DNA of 32,114 bases from Paludibacteraceae bacterium. Its GTDB lineage: Bacteria > Bacteroidota > Bacteroidia > Bacteroidales > Paludibacteraceae. The stretch is from positions 1 to 32,114 of the forward strand of contig JAGCLD010000018.1 of the NCBI GenBank assembly GCA_017647145.1. Reading direction: 5' to 3'. Under the pieces are notes generated by a model. The model worked only from the letters and a program-made list of their open reading frames with translations. It was not told the DNA's origin and did not search any database. This document shows, piece by piece, positions 7,975-15,777 of the stretch; the first letter of the stretch is position 1; each line of letters begins with the position of its first letter. Position numbers and translations under genes: made by a program.

Positions 7975-8488
7975 GATGTATTTTGCTGTAGTCTAATTTG
8001 TTCAAATCATATGGCTTGCGGTCTTCGTTTTTGTAGCCGATAGAGATTACGCAAAGGACGGCATATTGTGCCGGGATGTTCAGTAACTCTTTTACATATT
8101 CCTCAGCAGTTTGTTGTTCATTTCTTTCTCGGCGTTGAATCTGTACCCAACAAGCACCAAGCCCAAGGTCGGTTGCGGCTAATTGGATGTTGTGTGCAGC
8201 GATAGAAGCATCTTCCATCCAAGTGTCGCTACGTTCTTTGTCGGCAATAACCACAATTCCTAAAGCAGAATTAGCCAATAGTTGAGAGCCGGCAGGGCGC
8301 GCATCAGACAGTTTTTGTAGGGTTTCTCTTTCTTGTACCACCACAAATTCCCAAGGATTAAGTCGCTTACCGGCAGGCGACATAAGCGCTGCTGTGAGAA
8401 TTTGATTAAGGAGGGTATCGTCTATGGTGCGTTCTTCGTATTTGCGAATACTACGACGGTTTTGGAGTAATTCAAAAAATGATTGCAT
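7961..8488 (-). CDS. Nitroreductase family flavoprotein
   Basis: The 175-residue product is a small FMN-dependent nitroreductase-like protein. The N-terminal FFELLQNRRSIRKYEER is the classic phosphate-of-FMN binding segment, and the central GACWVQIQRR lies where family members carry a conserved Gly-Ala-x-Trp/Cys stretch. Such proteins reduce nitro compounds, quinones or other acceptors with NAD(P)H; the physiological substrate here cannot be read from sequence. It is the first gene of the minus-strand cluster, and its 3' end overlaps the start of pdxA by 14 bases. A well-formed promoter lies just upstream (8517-8547). Since pdxA is the next gene, a flavin or B6 connection is possible but unproven. 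Confidence 0.93.
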   Translation of the reverse strand: MQSFFELLQNRRSIRKYEERTIDDTLLNQILTAALMSPAGKRLNPWEFVVVQERETLQKLSDARPAGSQLLANSALGIVVIADKERSDTWMEDASIAAHNIQLAATDLGLGACWVQIQRRERNEQQTAEEYVKELLNIPAQYAVLCVISIGYKNEDRKPYDLNKLDYSKIHHEQF

Positions 8489-8516
8489 ATTTTATTTGTA
8501 TAATAAGGTTCATTGG

Positions 8517-8547
8517 CAAAGGTAGAGTAAAATTATTATATCGCAAA
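8517..8547 (-). promoter_or_regulatory. Bacteroidota-type promoter of the nitroreductase-pdxA-mfd cluster
   Basis: On the minus strand, TTTG (8544-8547) and TACCTTTG (8517-8524) are separated by 19 bases, matching the TTTG-N19/20-TAnnTTTG form used by the Bacteroidota primary sigma factor. It ends 28 bases before the nitroreductase ATG. Confidence 0.75.
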
Positions 8548-8592
8548 ATAACAGCACAACTATAGTTCATCTACATCAAATGTCATGAAAAA

Positions 8593-8626
8593 CTTGCCTG
8601 TTTCCGATTTTTTTTTTATATCTTTG
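8593..8626 (+). promoter_or_regulatory. Promoter of the starch-synthase-half / DUF4270 pair
   Basis: TATCTTTG at 8619-8626 is a perfect -7 element, and CTTG at 8593-8596 is a possible -33 box at slightly long spacing (22 bases, across an oligo-T run). It lies 42 bases before the ATG at 8669 and is divergent from the promoter at 8517-8547. Confidence 0.6.
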
Positions 8627-8668
8627 CAAACGAAAATAGAAGAGGTCTAATTTAGAAAAATTATCCGA

Positions 8669-9478
8669 ATGAAAAATGGGGCAAAAGTCTTGTTTATATC
8701 ACAAGAAATATATCCGTATCTAAATGAAAATCCTTACTCTTTGTTGGGAAGAAAGTTGCCACAAGTAGCCCAAGAGGCCGGTTGTGAAACGCGTACTTTC
8801 ATGCCTAAGTTTGGTGAAATTAACGAACGTCGAAATCAATTGCACGAAGTGATTCGTCTTTCGGGTATGAATTTGATTATAGATGATACAGATCACCCTT
8901 TAATTATTAAGGTGGCTTCTATCCAAGCTGCAAGAATTCAAGTTTATTTTATCGATAGCGATGATTATTTCAAGCGAAGAAAAGGTGTGGCTGACGACAA
9001 GGGAGTGGAGTATGAAGATAATGATGAACGTTGTATATTCTTTGCGCGTGGTGTGCTTGAGACAGTGAAAAAGCTAAGATGGACACCGGATGTGATTTGT
9101 TGTCAAGGATGGATGTCGGCTTTAGCGCCTCTTTACATTAAAAAGGTGTATAATGATGACCCATTCTTCAAAGATGCTAAAGTAGTTCTTTCCTTGCAAG
9201 ATCAAGATTTTAAACAAGCGTTTAAGAGCAATTTTGCGCAAAAGATTCTTATGGATGGTATCTCCGAATCCGATTTGCAGACTATAAACCAAAAAGAAGT
9301 TGACTTTGTTTCATTGATGAAGTTGGCTACAGATTATTCGGATGCAGTCATTAAGGCATCTAAGGATGTAGAGCCACAGCTTGTGGAATATGCAGCATCT
9401 AAACAATTGCCTTATATGGATTTCCCCGGGGAAGAAAACTATCAAGCTTATATTGATTTTTATAACGGATTGTTGTAA
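8669..9478 (+). CDS. Glycogen/starch synthase N-terminal (GT5) half-protein
   Basis: The 269-residue product matches the N-terminal Rossmann-like half of GT5 glycogen/starch synthases: KVLFISQEIYPYL at the start, EYEDNDERCIFFARGVLETV and PDVICCQGWMSALAPLYIK in the middle. Two things are absent. The K-x-G-G-L motif that binds the ADP-glucose phosphates is replaced by NENPYSLLG, and the whole C-terminal GT-B domain with its catalytic E-P-C-G region is missing. The stop is clean and followed 32 bases later by a DUF4270 gene, an arrangement I recall as usual in Bacteroidales, so this is a normal short family member and not a recent truncation. Catalytic synthase activity seems unlikely; a binding or regulatory role is a guess. 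Confidence 0.85.
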   Translation: MKNGAKVLFISQEIYPYLNENPYSLLGRKLPQVAQEAGCETRTFMPKFGEINERRNQLHEVIRLSGMNLIIDDTDHPLIIKVASIQAARIQVYFIDSDDYFKRRKGVADDKGVEYEDNDERCIFFARGVLETVKKLRWTPDVICCQGWMSALAPLYIKKVYNDDPFFKDAKVVLSLQDQDFKQAFKSNFAQKILMDGISESDLQTINQKEVDFVSLMKLATDYSDAVIKASKDVEPQLVEYAASKQLPYMDFPGEENYQAYIDFYNGLL

Positions 9479-9510
9479 GCATTGACAAAATTCAAATACT
9501 TTTACGCTAC

Positions 9511-10881
9511 ATGAAATTTACTCGTTTTTTCTGTATTGTCCTTTTTCTGCCAATCCTTCTGTTCGCATGTAAAGAACAAGGGCAACCTGACATGGGGGTA
9601 ACTATCCAACCGTTGGGCGACCAGATTCTCGTTGAGGCCGATACTTTTCATGTGCGTTCGGCTAATTGGCTTGCGCCTTATATTTATTCCTCTCCAGATT
9701 CTTTTTTGTTGGGTAATTTCTATAACGAACATTTAGGAACGACCAAAGCTGAGATTATGACCCAATTGGCATGCCCTATAGGCTATTCTTTCCCAGAGGG
9801 GGTTGTGCCTGATTCTGTAGAACTCTACCTGTACTATTCTTCATGGTATGGTGATGGACACTCTCCTATGAGAATCAATGTATATGAGATGGATAAGGAG
9901 ACTTTTCAATATCATGAAAATTACCCCTCTAATCTTGATGTAAATAAATATGTGTCGGGTAACTCTTTACTCTCAAGCAGGGTGATTACGGCTGCCAATG
10001 CTGCAGATTCTGTTTTGGATAACGTTTCGGGTAATTATCTGTATTATGTGAGATTTACCTTGCCGGAAGACTTTACTCAACGATTCTTTGATGATAGTCA
10101 TTATGCTACATTAGAAGATTTTAGTGAGTTTTTTAAGGGTCTTTATATTACGACTGACTATGGTACGGCATGTGTGCTCAATGTAGCCCAGTTGGATCTT
10201 ACACTTTATTATCACTTCACTTATCAAAAGGAAGGGAAAGATACTACAGTGTATAACTATAAAAACTATCCTGCCAATGAAGAGGTCAGACGTGTGAATC
10301 GTATACTTCATCCGGATAGAGAAAGTGTGATAAAAGATGTAGATTCTATTCATTATATAGCAGCTCCGGCACATGTTTTCACGAGTTTGGAACTCCCTGT
10401 GCGTCAAATGAGTGATACTATTAATCAACGCATTGACCATAAACGTCCTTATGTCAACGCTGCAATAATGAGGGTTGAGTTGGCAGATGTGCCTACTCAT
10501 GAATGGGCTATGCCTCCTTCTCATCTTATGCTTATCAAAGAGTCGTCGTTGGATCGTTTCTTTGCTCAGAAAGAATTACCTTCAGACACATGTGCTATTT
10601 TAGCAGAGATGAAATATTCGGTCAAAGCGGATAAGTATTCCTATTACTACGATTTTTCTATCGATCAAATACTCATGTCGGAACTGCGTAAGGAAGAACA
10701 GATGCAGGAATTTATTAAAATGTATCTGTTGCCCGTCACTGTTGAGATGAAAACTGATTCTTATGGTAGCTCTTCTGTTTCGGGAGTTAAACACGATCAA
10801 GGTATGAGTATGGCTATTATTAGAAGTGCAAAAAACCAAACAGCACCTCTAAAAGTATCCTTGTTGTATTGCGGATTCTAA
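9511..10881 (+). CDS. DUF4270 domain lipoprotein
   Basis: The 456-residue protein begins MKFTRFFCIVLFLPILLFAC, a lipoprotein signal ending in an LLFAC lipobox, so it is probably anchored in the outer membrane or periplasmic face. The remainder is a beta-rich DUF4270 protein, a family largely confined to Bacteroidota and of unknown function. Features of the family that can be seen are the N-terminal GVTIQPLGDQILVEADTFHV region and the mid-protein VDSIHYIAAPAHVFTSLELP. It follows the GT5 half-protein gene by 32 bases without a clear promoter and is probably read with it. The pairing might reflect a shared role in polysaccharide handling, but nothing in the sequence proves it. Confidence 0.87.
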   Translation: MKFTRFFCIVLFLPILLFACKEQGQPDMGVTIQPLGDQILVEADTFHVRSANWLAPYIYSSPDSFLLGNFYNEHLGTTKAEIMTQLACPIGYSFPEGVVPDSVELYLYYSSWYGDGHSPMRINVYEMDKETFQYHENYPSNLDVNKYVSGNSLLSSRVITAANAADSVLDNVSGNYLYYVRFTLPEDFTQRFFDDSHYATLEDFSEFFKGLYITTDYGTACVLNVAQLDLTLYYHFTYQKEGKDTTVYNYKNYPANEEVRRVNRILHPDRESVIKDVDSIHYIAAPAHVFTSLELPVRQMSDTINQRIDHKRPYVNAAIMRVELADVPTHEWAMPPSHLMLIKESSLDRFFAQKELPSDTCAILAEMKYSVKADKYSYYYDFSIDQILMSELRKEEQMQEFIKMYLLPVTVEMKTDSYGSSSVSGVKHDQGMSMAIIRSAKNQTAPLKVSLLYCGF

Positions 10882-11043
10882 GGGATATTTAGTATCGCAG
10901 TCGCTTTCCTATTTTTAATATGTCAACGAACACCCCCTCGGTTAGCGTAGTGGGTGGTTGGTGTGTCACTGCCGGTGGGTGAGAAGACCTCACTCTGCCT
11001 ATATCTTGCGTGAGGGTTGGGTAAAGAATAAGAACTTAGCTAT

Positions 11044-11068
11044 GCAAATATTGGTGTCCGATAAATGA
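11044..11068 (+). repeat. Dispersed repeat, partial copy 3
   Basis: AAATATTGGTGTCCGATAAA at 11046-11065 matches the right half of the repeats at 1590-1630 and 11167-11207, in the same orientation. Confidence 0.5.
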
Positions 11069-11166
11069 AATAATAAAGTTTGTTGATGATGTGTTGTTTC
11101 AATCTGTTGTGTGTCTTCATGCTATGTAATGCTCTCCCGAGGTATTGGGCAGTGATGTGATAATGC

Positions 11167-11207
11167 AAGCGTTCTTTGGCTTGTTGAAAAATATTGCTGT
11201 GGGATAA
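11167..11207 (+). repeat. Dispersed repeat, copy 2 (shared with 1590-1630)
   Basis: It shares TGAAAAATATTGCTGT exactly with copy 1, and the flanks (AAGCG-TTCTTTG on the left, GATAA on the right) are also conserved. It lies about 60 bases before the ATG of the ABC permease gene, so it could influence its transcription. Confidence 0.6.
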
Positions 11208-11267
11208 GTCTTACCTCAATAAAAATTCCGATATTTGCATTTGTAAGTATAGGAATGGTTTAGTGTC

Positions 11268-12512
11268 ATGCGTGTTGACTTTTTTATAGCTCGTCGCATC
11301 TATTTCAATCAGAAGAATAATGAATTGGTGTCTCGCCCTGCCGTGAAAGTAGCGGTGGCGGGAATCATTATTGGTGTAGCTGTGATGCTGATTACCATTG
11401 GTGTGGTGATAGGGTTCAAGCATGAGATAAGTCACAAAGTGATCGGATTTGGTGGGCATATACAGGTGGTGAACTTTGATAATAATAACACCTATGAGAT
11501 GCAACCGGTAGTGGTAGATTCGGCGCTGATGGCTAATGTGCGTTCTCAAGAAGGAGTGGCTGATGTGCAACGCTTTGCTACTAAACCGTGCATGCTCAAG
11601 ACAAACGAGTCGTTTGAGGGGGTTGTGCTGAAAGGTGTGACGGTTGACTTTGATTGGGACTTCTTTGTGCAACATCTGGAGGAGGGAGAACTTCCGGTGA
11701 TAAGCGACTCGGTGGTGAGCAAGGATGTTCTTATCTCACGTACCATAGCTAATGCACTGCGCTTGAAGGTGGATGACCCGATATTTGCTTATTTTATACA
11801 GGATAATGTGCGGGCACGTAAGTTCAGAGTGGCAGGTATTTACAATACGCATTTCTCTGAATACGACCAATTGATGATGCTGGGTGACGCAAGGCAAATA
11901 CAACAACTCAATCAGTGGCGTGAAGATCAGTATAGTGGGGTGGAAGTGAAGATAGAGGATATGTCACGCTTGCAAGAAGCAGCCGACAATGTTTATTATG
12001 CTACAGCCAACCGTTTTGATGTGGATGGAAATGCTTATTACACCCAGACGATAGAGGACCTTAATCCGCAGCTGTTTGCATGGTTGCGTCTTTTGGATAT
12101 GAACGTGTGGGTGATTATCTTCCTGATGTTGTCGGTGGCAGGGTTTAATATGATTGCAGGACTCCTCATCTTGATACTGGAAAAGGTCAATCTGATTGGT
12201 ACACTCAAAGCTATGGGAGCTAATAATGCATTGGTGAGGAAGATATTTCTCTGGCAAGCCGGATTTCTTATTCTGAAAGGAGTGTTGTGGGGTAACTTGC
12301 TCGGATTGCTCTTATGTGTGTTGCAATACTATTTTCACATTATTCCGCTTGACTCAAATGCCTATTACGTACACTTTGTGCCCATCGCATTTACATGGGG
12401 GTATTGGGCATTGCTTAATGTCGGTACGGTGATAATTTCTATCTTGGTGCTCATTGCGCCTTCACATATGATTACCCACATATCACCTGCCAAGGTGATG
12501 CGTTATGAATAA
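11268..12512 (+). CDS. ABC transporter permease, LolC/LolE (FtsX/MacB-like) family
   Basis: The 414-residue protein is an inner-membrane permease of the lipoprotein-releasing type, which with a LolD ATPase extracts lipoproteins from the inner membrane for delivery to the outer membrane. The topology is that of the family: a cytoplasmic N-terminal amphipathic segment (FFIARRIYF), TM1 at about 27-50 (VAVAGIIIGVAVMLITIGVV), a large periplasmic domain to about 275, then three C-terminal helices (VWVIIFLMLSVAGFNMIAGL; the GVLWGNLLGLLLCVLQ segment; the LLNVGTVIISILVLIAP segment), ending in the SPAKVMRYE tail seen in FtsX domains. The ATPase gene is not in the window. GSCFA and YgiQ genes follow at 9- and 11-base gaps. 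Confidence 0.92.
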   Translation: MRVDFFIARRIYFNQKNNELVSRPAVKVAVAGIIIGVAVMLITIGVVIGFKHEISHKVIGFGGHIQVVNFDNNNTYEMQPVVVDSALMANVRSQEGVADVQRFATKPCMLKTNESFEGVVLKGVTVDFDWDFFVQHLEEGELPVISDSVVSKDVLISRTIANALRLKVDDPIFAYFIQDNVRARKFRVAGIYNTHFSEYDQLMMLGDARQIQQLNQWREDQYSGVEVKIEDMSRLQEAADNVYYATANRFDVDGNAYYTQTIEDLNPQLFAWLRLLDMNVWVIIFLMLSVAGFNMIAGLLILILEKVNLIGTLKAMGANNALVRKIFLWQAGFLILKGVLWGNLLGLLLCVLQYYFHIIPLDSNAYYVHFVPIAFTWGYWALLNVGTVIISILVLIAPSHMITHISPAKVMRYE

Positions 12513-12521
12513 AACCTGATT

Positions 12522-13457
12522 ATGCAACTCACTACTCCTGTTATTATACCACCGGCACCGTTCGGCATCTCCTACTCGGATGTGATGATGTCGATGGGCT
12601 CATGTTTCTCCGACAACATTGGGCGTTGTATGAAAAATGCCTTGTTCCAAATAGAAGTGAATCCATGGGGTATTTTGTTTAATCCGGCTAGCATTGCGCT
12701 TGCCTTGCAACGAGTTCTTGATGGAACGTCTTATGTGGAGAGTGACTTGGTGTTTGCAAATGGTCTGTGGCATAGTCTTGCTCATCATGGCAGTTTCTCG
12801 TGTGAGAGCGCAGAGGAAACGCTCAGCAGGGCAAATGAGACATTGCAGACTATGCAGACTCACATGAAGAAAACCAATCGCTTGTTGCTCACATGGGGTA
12901 CGTCGTGGGTGTATGAACGGAATGGACAAGTGGTGGCTAATTGTCATAAACTGCCGTCTCAGCAGTTTGTGCGTCGTCGGATGAGTGTGGAGGAAATTGT
13001 GGGGCAATATACCGTTCTGATTCAGCGACTGCTAGAGTGGCAACCCTCATTGAAAATTATTTTTACCGTAAGCCCTATTCGTCACTTGAAGGACGGATTG
13101 CATGAGAATCAACTAAGCAAGGCTACGCTGCTTATGGCTGTGGAGACGCTATGTGAACAGTTTTCGAATGTGACCTATTTTCCGGCTTATGAGTTGGTGT
13201 TGGATGAATTGCGTGACTATCGTTTTTATGATGAGGATATGATGCACCCTTCCGCACAAGCGGTGCAATACATTTGGGAAAAGTTTTGTGCGACCTACAT
13301 GGATGACTCCACTCTCGCTTTGGTGGAACAAGCGGAGTGTGTCCTACGCAAACTTCATCATCGTCCGCTTTATCCTAACTCACCCCAGGCAAAAGAATTT
13401 CAAAAGCAAGCCGTGTTGGAGGCAGGTCGCATTCAAGAGTTAATACGTAATTTGTAA
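12522..13457 (+). CDS. GSCFA domain protein
   Basis: The 311-residue protein carries the signature that names the GSCFA family near its N-terminus (MGSCFSDNIG, Gly26-Ser27-Cys28-Phe29) followed by VNPWGILFNPASIALAL, both typical. The family resembles SGNH/GDSL-type esterases, and the C-terminal FYDEDMMHPSAQA would supply the Asp-x-x-His pair near residues 238-245. Activity is therefore probably hydrolytic, perhaps acyl or acetyl ester cleavage, but no substrate is known. No signal peptide is visible, so it is likely cytoplasmic. It is embedded between the ABC permease and the radical SAM gene with 9- and 11-base gaps, suggesting co-transcription. Confidence 0.9.
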   Translation: MQLTTPVIIPPAPFGISYSDVMMSMGSCFSDNIGRCMKNALFQIEVNPWGILFNPASIALALQRVLDGTSYVESDLVFANGLWHSLAHHGSFSCESAEETLSRANETLQTMQTHMKKTNRLLLTWGTSWVYERNGQVVANCHKLPSQQFVRRRMSVEEIVGQYTVLIQRLLEWQPSLKIIFTVSPIRHLKDGLHENQLSKATLLMAVETLCEQFSNVTYFPAYELVLDELRDYRFYDEDMMHPSAQAVQYIWEKFCATYMDDSTLALVEQAECVLRKLHHRPLYPNSPQAKEFQKQAVLEAGRIQELIRNL

Positions 13458-13468
13458 GGTCACATCTT

Positions 13469-15310
13469 ATGGACAATGTAAAGCAATATCAATTGACAGA
13501 CTTTCTTCCTACCACCAAAAAAGAACTGGAACTCCGAGGATGGGAGGAAGTGGATGTGGTTCTGTTTTCGGGTGATGCCTATGTGGATCATCCATCTTTT
13601 GGAGCAGCAGTGATTGGTCGCACCTTGGAGGCTATGGGACTTCGAGTGGCGATTGTACCTCAGCCCAATTGGCGAGATGACTTGCGCGACTTTAAGAAAA
13701 TGGGACGTCCGCGACTTTTCTTTGCTATTTCGGCAGGATGTATGGATTCCATGGTCAATCACTATACTGCCAATAAACGTTTGCGTTCAGATGATGCCTA
13801 TACACCCGATGCAAAGATGGGTATGCGACCTGACTATTGCACCATTACTTATTCTAAAATCATTAAGCAACTCTATCCGGATGTGCCATTGGTGATTGGA
13901 GGAATAGAAGCCTCTTTACGTCGATTTACACACTATGATTATTGGTCAGATGCGCTCATGCCGAGTATATTAGCGGATAGTGGGGCCGACTTGTTGGTCT
14001 ATGGTATGGGAGAAAAAACCATCAAGGAAGTTGTGCGCCAAATGCAAGCCGGAAAGTCCATGAGGGAGATTACTGACATACCGCAAACAGCCTACATGTC
14101 AGTTGATAAACCGGATGCGCCTTCGCTTATCGAATTGGCTTCGCATGAAGTCTGTCTGAAGGATAAAAAGCGCTTTGCTGCCAACTTTAAGCATATAGAA
14201 GAAGAATCAAACAAGATAAGTGCTTCACATTTGTGTCAAGCGGTGGGTAAACGATATTTGGTGGTCAATCCGCCTTATCCACCTTATTCGACCGAGGAGA
14301 TTGACGAGGCGTTTGACTTGCCTTACACGCGTCTTCCACATCCGAAATATAAGGGCAAAACCATCCCTGCCTACGAGATGATTAAGTTCTCGGTGTGCTT
14401 ACACAGAGGATGTTTTGGCGGATGTGCCTTTTGCACTATATCTGCTCACCAAGGCAAGCATGTGGCCTCTCGTAGTGAAAAGTCGGTGATGAGAGAGGTA
14501 AAGCAAGTGGTGCAAATGCCCGACTTTAAAGGCTATCTCAGCGATTTGGGCGGACCATCGGCTAATATGTATAAGATGGGAGGAAAAGACCGACAACTAT
14601 GTGCCAAGTGTGCACGTCCGTCGTGTTTGGCTCCTAAGATATGTCCTAATCTCAATACCGACCATCAGCCTTTGTTGTCGCTCTACAAGAAGGTGGATGC
14701 CTTGCCGGAGATTAAGAAGACGTTCATCGGAAGTGGTGTGCGCTATGACTTGTGTATGGCGCCTACCAACGACCCAGCAGTGGAGGCTTCGCATCAAGAG
14801 TATATGAAAGAGCTTGTCGTTAATCATGTTTCCGGTCGCTTAAAAGTAGCTCCGGAACATACATCTCCTAATGTACTTCGCATAATGCGAAAACCATCTT
14901 ATGAAATGTTCAAGAAGTTTAAGCAAATCTTTGACCAACTGAATCAAAGATACCAACTAAAACAGCAAATCATTCCTTATTTTATATCTTCTCATCCGGG
15001 GTGTACGGAAGAAGATATGGCTGAACTGGCTGTGCTCACAAAGCAGATGAACTTCAAACTGGAACAAGTGCAAGACTTTACGCCAACCCCCATGACATTG
15101 GCAACAGAAATTTATTATTCCGGCATACATCCTTACACGCTGCAACCCGTTTATACAGCCAAAACGAAGGAAGAAAAACTCCAACAAAGAGATTTCTTCT
15201 TCTGGTATAAACCTGAATATCGACCTAAAATACAGAAAACACTGCGAAAAATAGGACGTATGGACCTATGGAATAAACTGATAGCCGGTGCTCATAAAAA
15301 AGATTACTAA
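13469..15310 (+). CDS. YgiQ family radical SAM protein
   Basis: The 613-residue protein has the three-part structure of the YgiQ family: an N-terminal domain (FLPTTKKELELRGWEEVDVV), a radical SAM core and a C-terminal DUF3362 tail. The [4Fe-4S]-binding CxxxCxxC motif is GCFGGCAFC with cysteines at 315, 319 and 322. A further cysteine-rich stretch follows (CAKCARPSCLAPKICP), which could hold a second cluster; it is common in the family. The reaction is not established. It is the last gene of the permease-GSCFA-YgiQ group and is followed by a tRNA gene with its own promoter. Confidence 0.95.
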   Translation: MDNVKQYQLTDFLPTTKKELELRGWEEVDVVLFSGDAYVDHPSFGAAVIGRTLEAMGLRVAIVPQPNWRDDLRDFKKMGRPRLFFAISAGCMDSMVNHYTANKRLRSDDAYTPDAKMGMRPDYCTITYSKIIKQLYPDVPLVIGGIEASLRRFTHYDYWSDALMPSILADSGADLLVYGMGEKTIKEVVRQMQAGKSMREITDIPQTAYMSVDKPDAPSLIELASHEVCLKDKKRFAANFKHIEEESNKISASHLCQAVGKRYLVVNPPYPPYSTEEIDEAFDLPYTRLPHPKYKGKTIPAYEMIKFSVCLHRGCFGGCAFCTISAHQGKHVASRSEKSVMREVKQVVQMPDFKGYLSDLGGPSANMYKMGGKDRQLCAKCARPSCLAPKICPNLNTDHQPLLSLYKKVDALPEIKKTFIGSGVRYDLCMAPTNDPAVEASHQEYMKELVVNHVSGRLKVAPEHTSPNVLRIMRKPSYEMFKKFKQIFDQLNQRYQLKQQIIPYFISSHPGCTEEDMAELAVLTKQMNFKLEQVQDFTPTPMTLATEIYYSGIHPYTLQPVYTAKTKEEKLQQRDFFFWYKPEYRPKIQKTLRKIGRMDLWNKLIAGAHKKDY

Positions 15311-15327
15311 AGAAAATTGTGAAAAAA

Positions 15328-15359
15328 TTTGCAAGATAAAAGAAAATGTATTACTTTTG
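15328..15359 (+). promoter_or_regulatory. Promoter of tRNA-Val
   Basis: TTTG at 15328-15331 and TACTTTTG at 15352-15359 are separated by exactly 20 bases, a perfect match to the Bacteroidota promoter form. The tRNA begins 22 bases downstream of the -7 box. Confidence 0.85.
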
Positions 15360-15381
15360 CACTCGCTTTGAAGGAGCAAAC

Positions 15382-15456
15382 GGGCGTTTAGCTCAGCTGG
15401 TTTAGAGCATCTGCCTTACAAGCAGAGGGTCGGCGGTTCGAATCCGTCAACGCCCA
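15382..15456 (+). tRNA. tRNA-Val (anticodon UAC)
   Basis: A complete cloverleaf can be drawn in 75 bases: acceptor GGGCGTT pairs with AACGCCC, the D arm is GCTC...GAGC, the anticodon stem TCTGC/GCAGA encloses the loop CTTACAA (anticodon TAC, A at position 37), and the T arm is GGCGG-TTCGAAT-CCGTC. The discriminator base is A, and CCA is not encoded. The A37 next to the anticodon is the base methylated by TrmN6 in E. coli, whose homologue is at 20721-21443. Confidence 0.98.
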
Positions 15457-15460
15457 CGAA

Positions 15461-15491
15461 GAGTCACTCATCGAGAGTGACTCTTTTTTTT
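15461..15491 (+). terminator. Rho-independent terminator of tRNA-Val
   Basis: A perfect 9-bp stem (GAGTCACTC at 15461-15469, GAGTGACTC at 15475-15483) with a 5-base loop is followed by eight T residues. It starts five bases after the tRNA. Confidence 0.95.
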
Positions 15492-15517
15492 GTGTTATGT
15501 TTTGCAACTGCCTCGCG

Positions 15518-15752
15518 CTATCTTTGCCTGTGGCTAAGATAGACTCCACCTCGGAAATACAAATTCATGCAAGCATGATTTTAATAATCCAAGCTTCGGT
15601 TTAGCATGAAAAATACGTGAACGCATTTTTATGCATTCACCTTGCATTGGATTTGCTATTTCGCTCACCTTGCACTATCTTTTAATAAGATAGGCTGCGG
15701 CTCGGAAATGCTCAAATAAATTTGGCATTTCGCTCGCCTTGCACTATCTTTG
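15518..15752 (+). repeat. Tandem palindromic units carrying promoter boxes
   Basis: The heptamers CTATCTT and AAGATAG alternate at 15518, 15536, 15675, 15687 and 15744, bounding two related units. Unit A is 15536-15681 and is enlarged by about 80 bases; unit B is 15687-15750. Both contain CTCGGAAAT early and TTTCGCTC(A/G)CCTTGCAC before the last heptamer. In unit B, GAAATGC and GCATTTC form an inner stem. Each unit ends with a TATCTTT box 20 bases after TTTG: intact in unit B (15721-15752), with the final G changed to T in unit A (15652-15683). I recall similar sequences as common intergenic repeats in Bacteroidales. Confidence 0.8.
15721..15752 (+). promoter_or_regulatory. Promoter of the ArsG-like permease gene, inside repeat unit B
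   Basis: TTTG at 15721-15724, 20 bases, then TATCTTTG at 15745-15752 is an exact Bacteroidota promoter. The ATG at 15778 lies 25 bases downstream, giving a short leader. Confidence 0.8.
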
Positions 15753-15777
15753 CATAATTGTAAAAGTGCGAGAATTT

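Larger units (their letters stand above)
10882..11267. other. Gene-free interval before the ABC permease gene
   Basis: No coding frame of note is visible. The interval holds two segments related to the repeat at 1590-1630 (at 11044-11068 and 11167-11207) and a short GTGAG/CTCAC hairpin near 10980-11000 without a T-tract. No well-formed TTTG-N20-TAnnTTTG promoter could be seen, although one must exist somewhere here or upstream for the permease gene. Confidence 0.5.

Noticed and set aside
15518-15752. CRISPR array
   Set aside because: Repeats are palindromic units of different size with no regular spacers and no cas genes.
15739-15777. Upstream ATG for the ArsG-like permease
   Set aside because: It falls before or in the -7 box of the promoter at 15721-15752, so it would not be in the transcript; the start at 15778 matches family N-termini.
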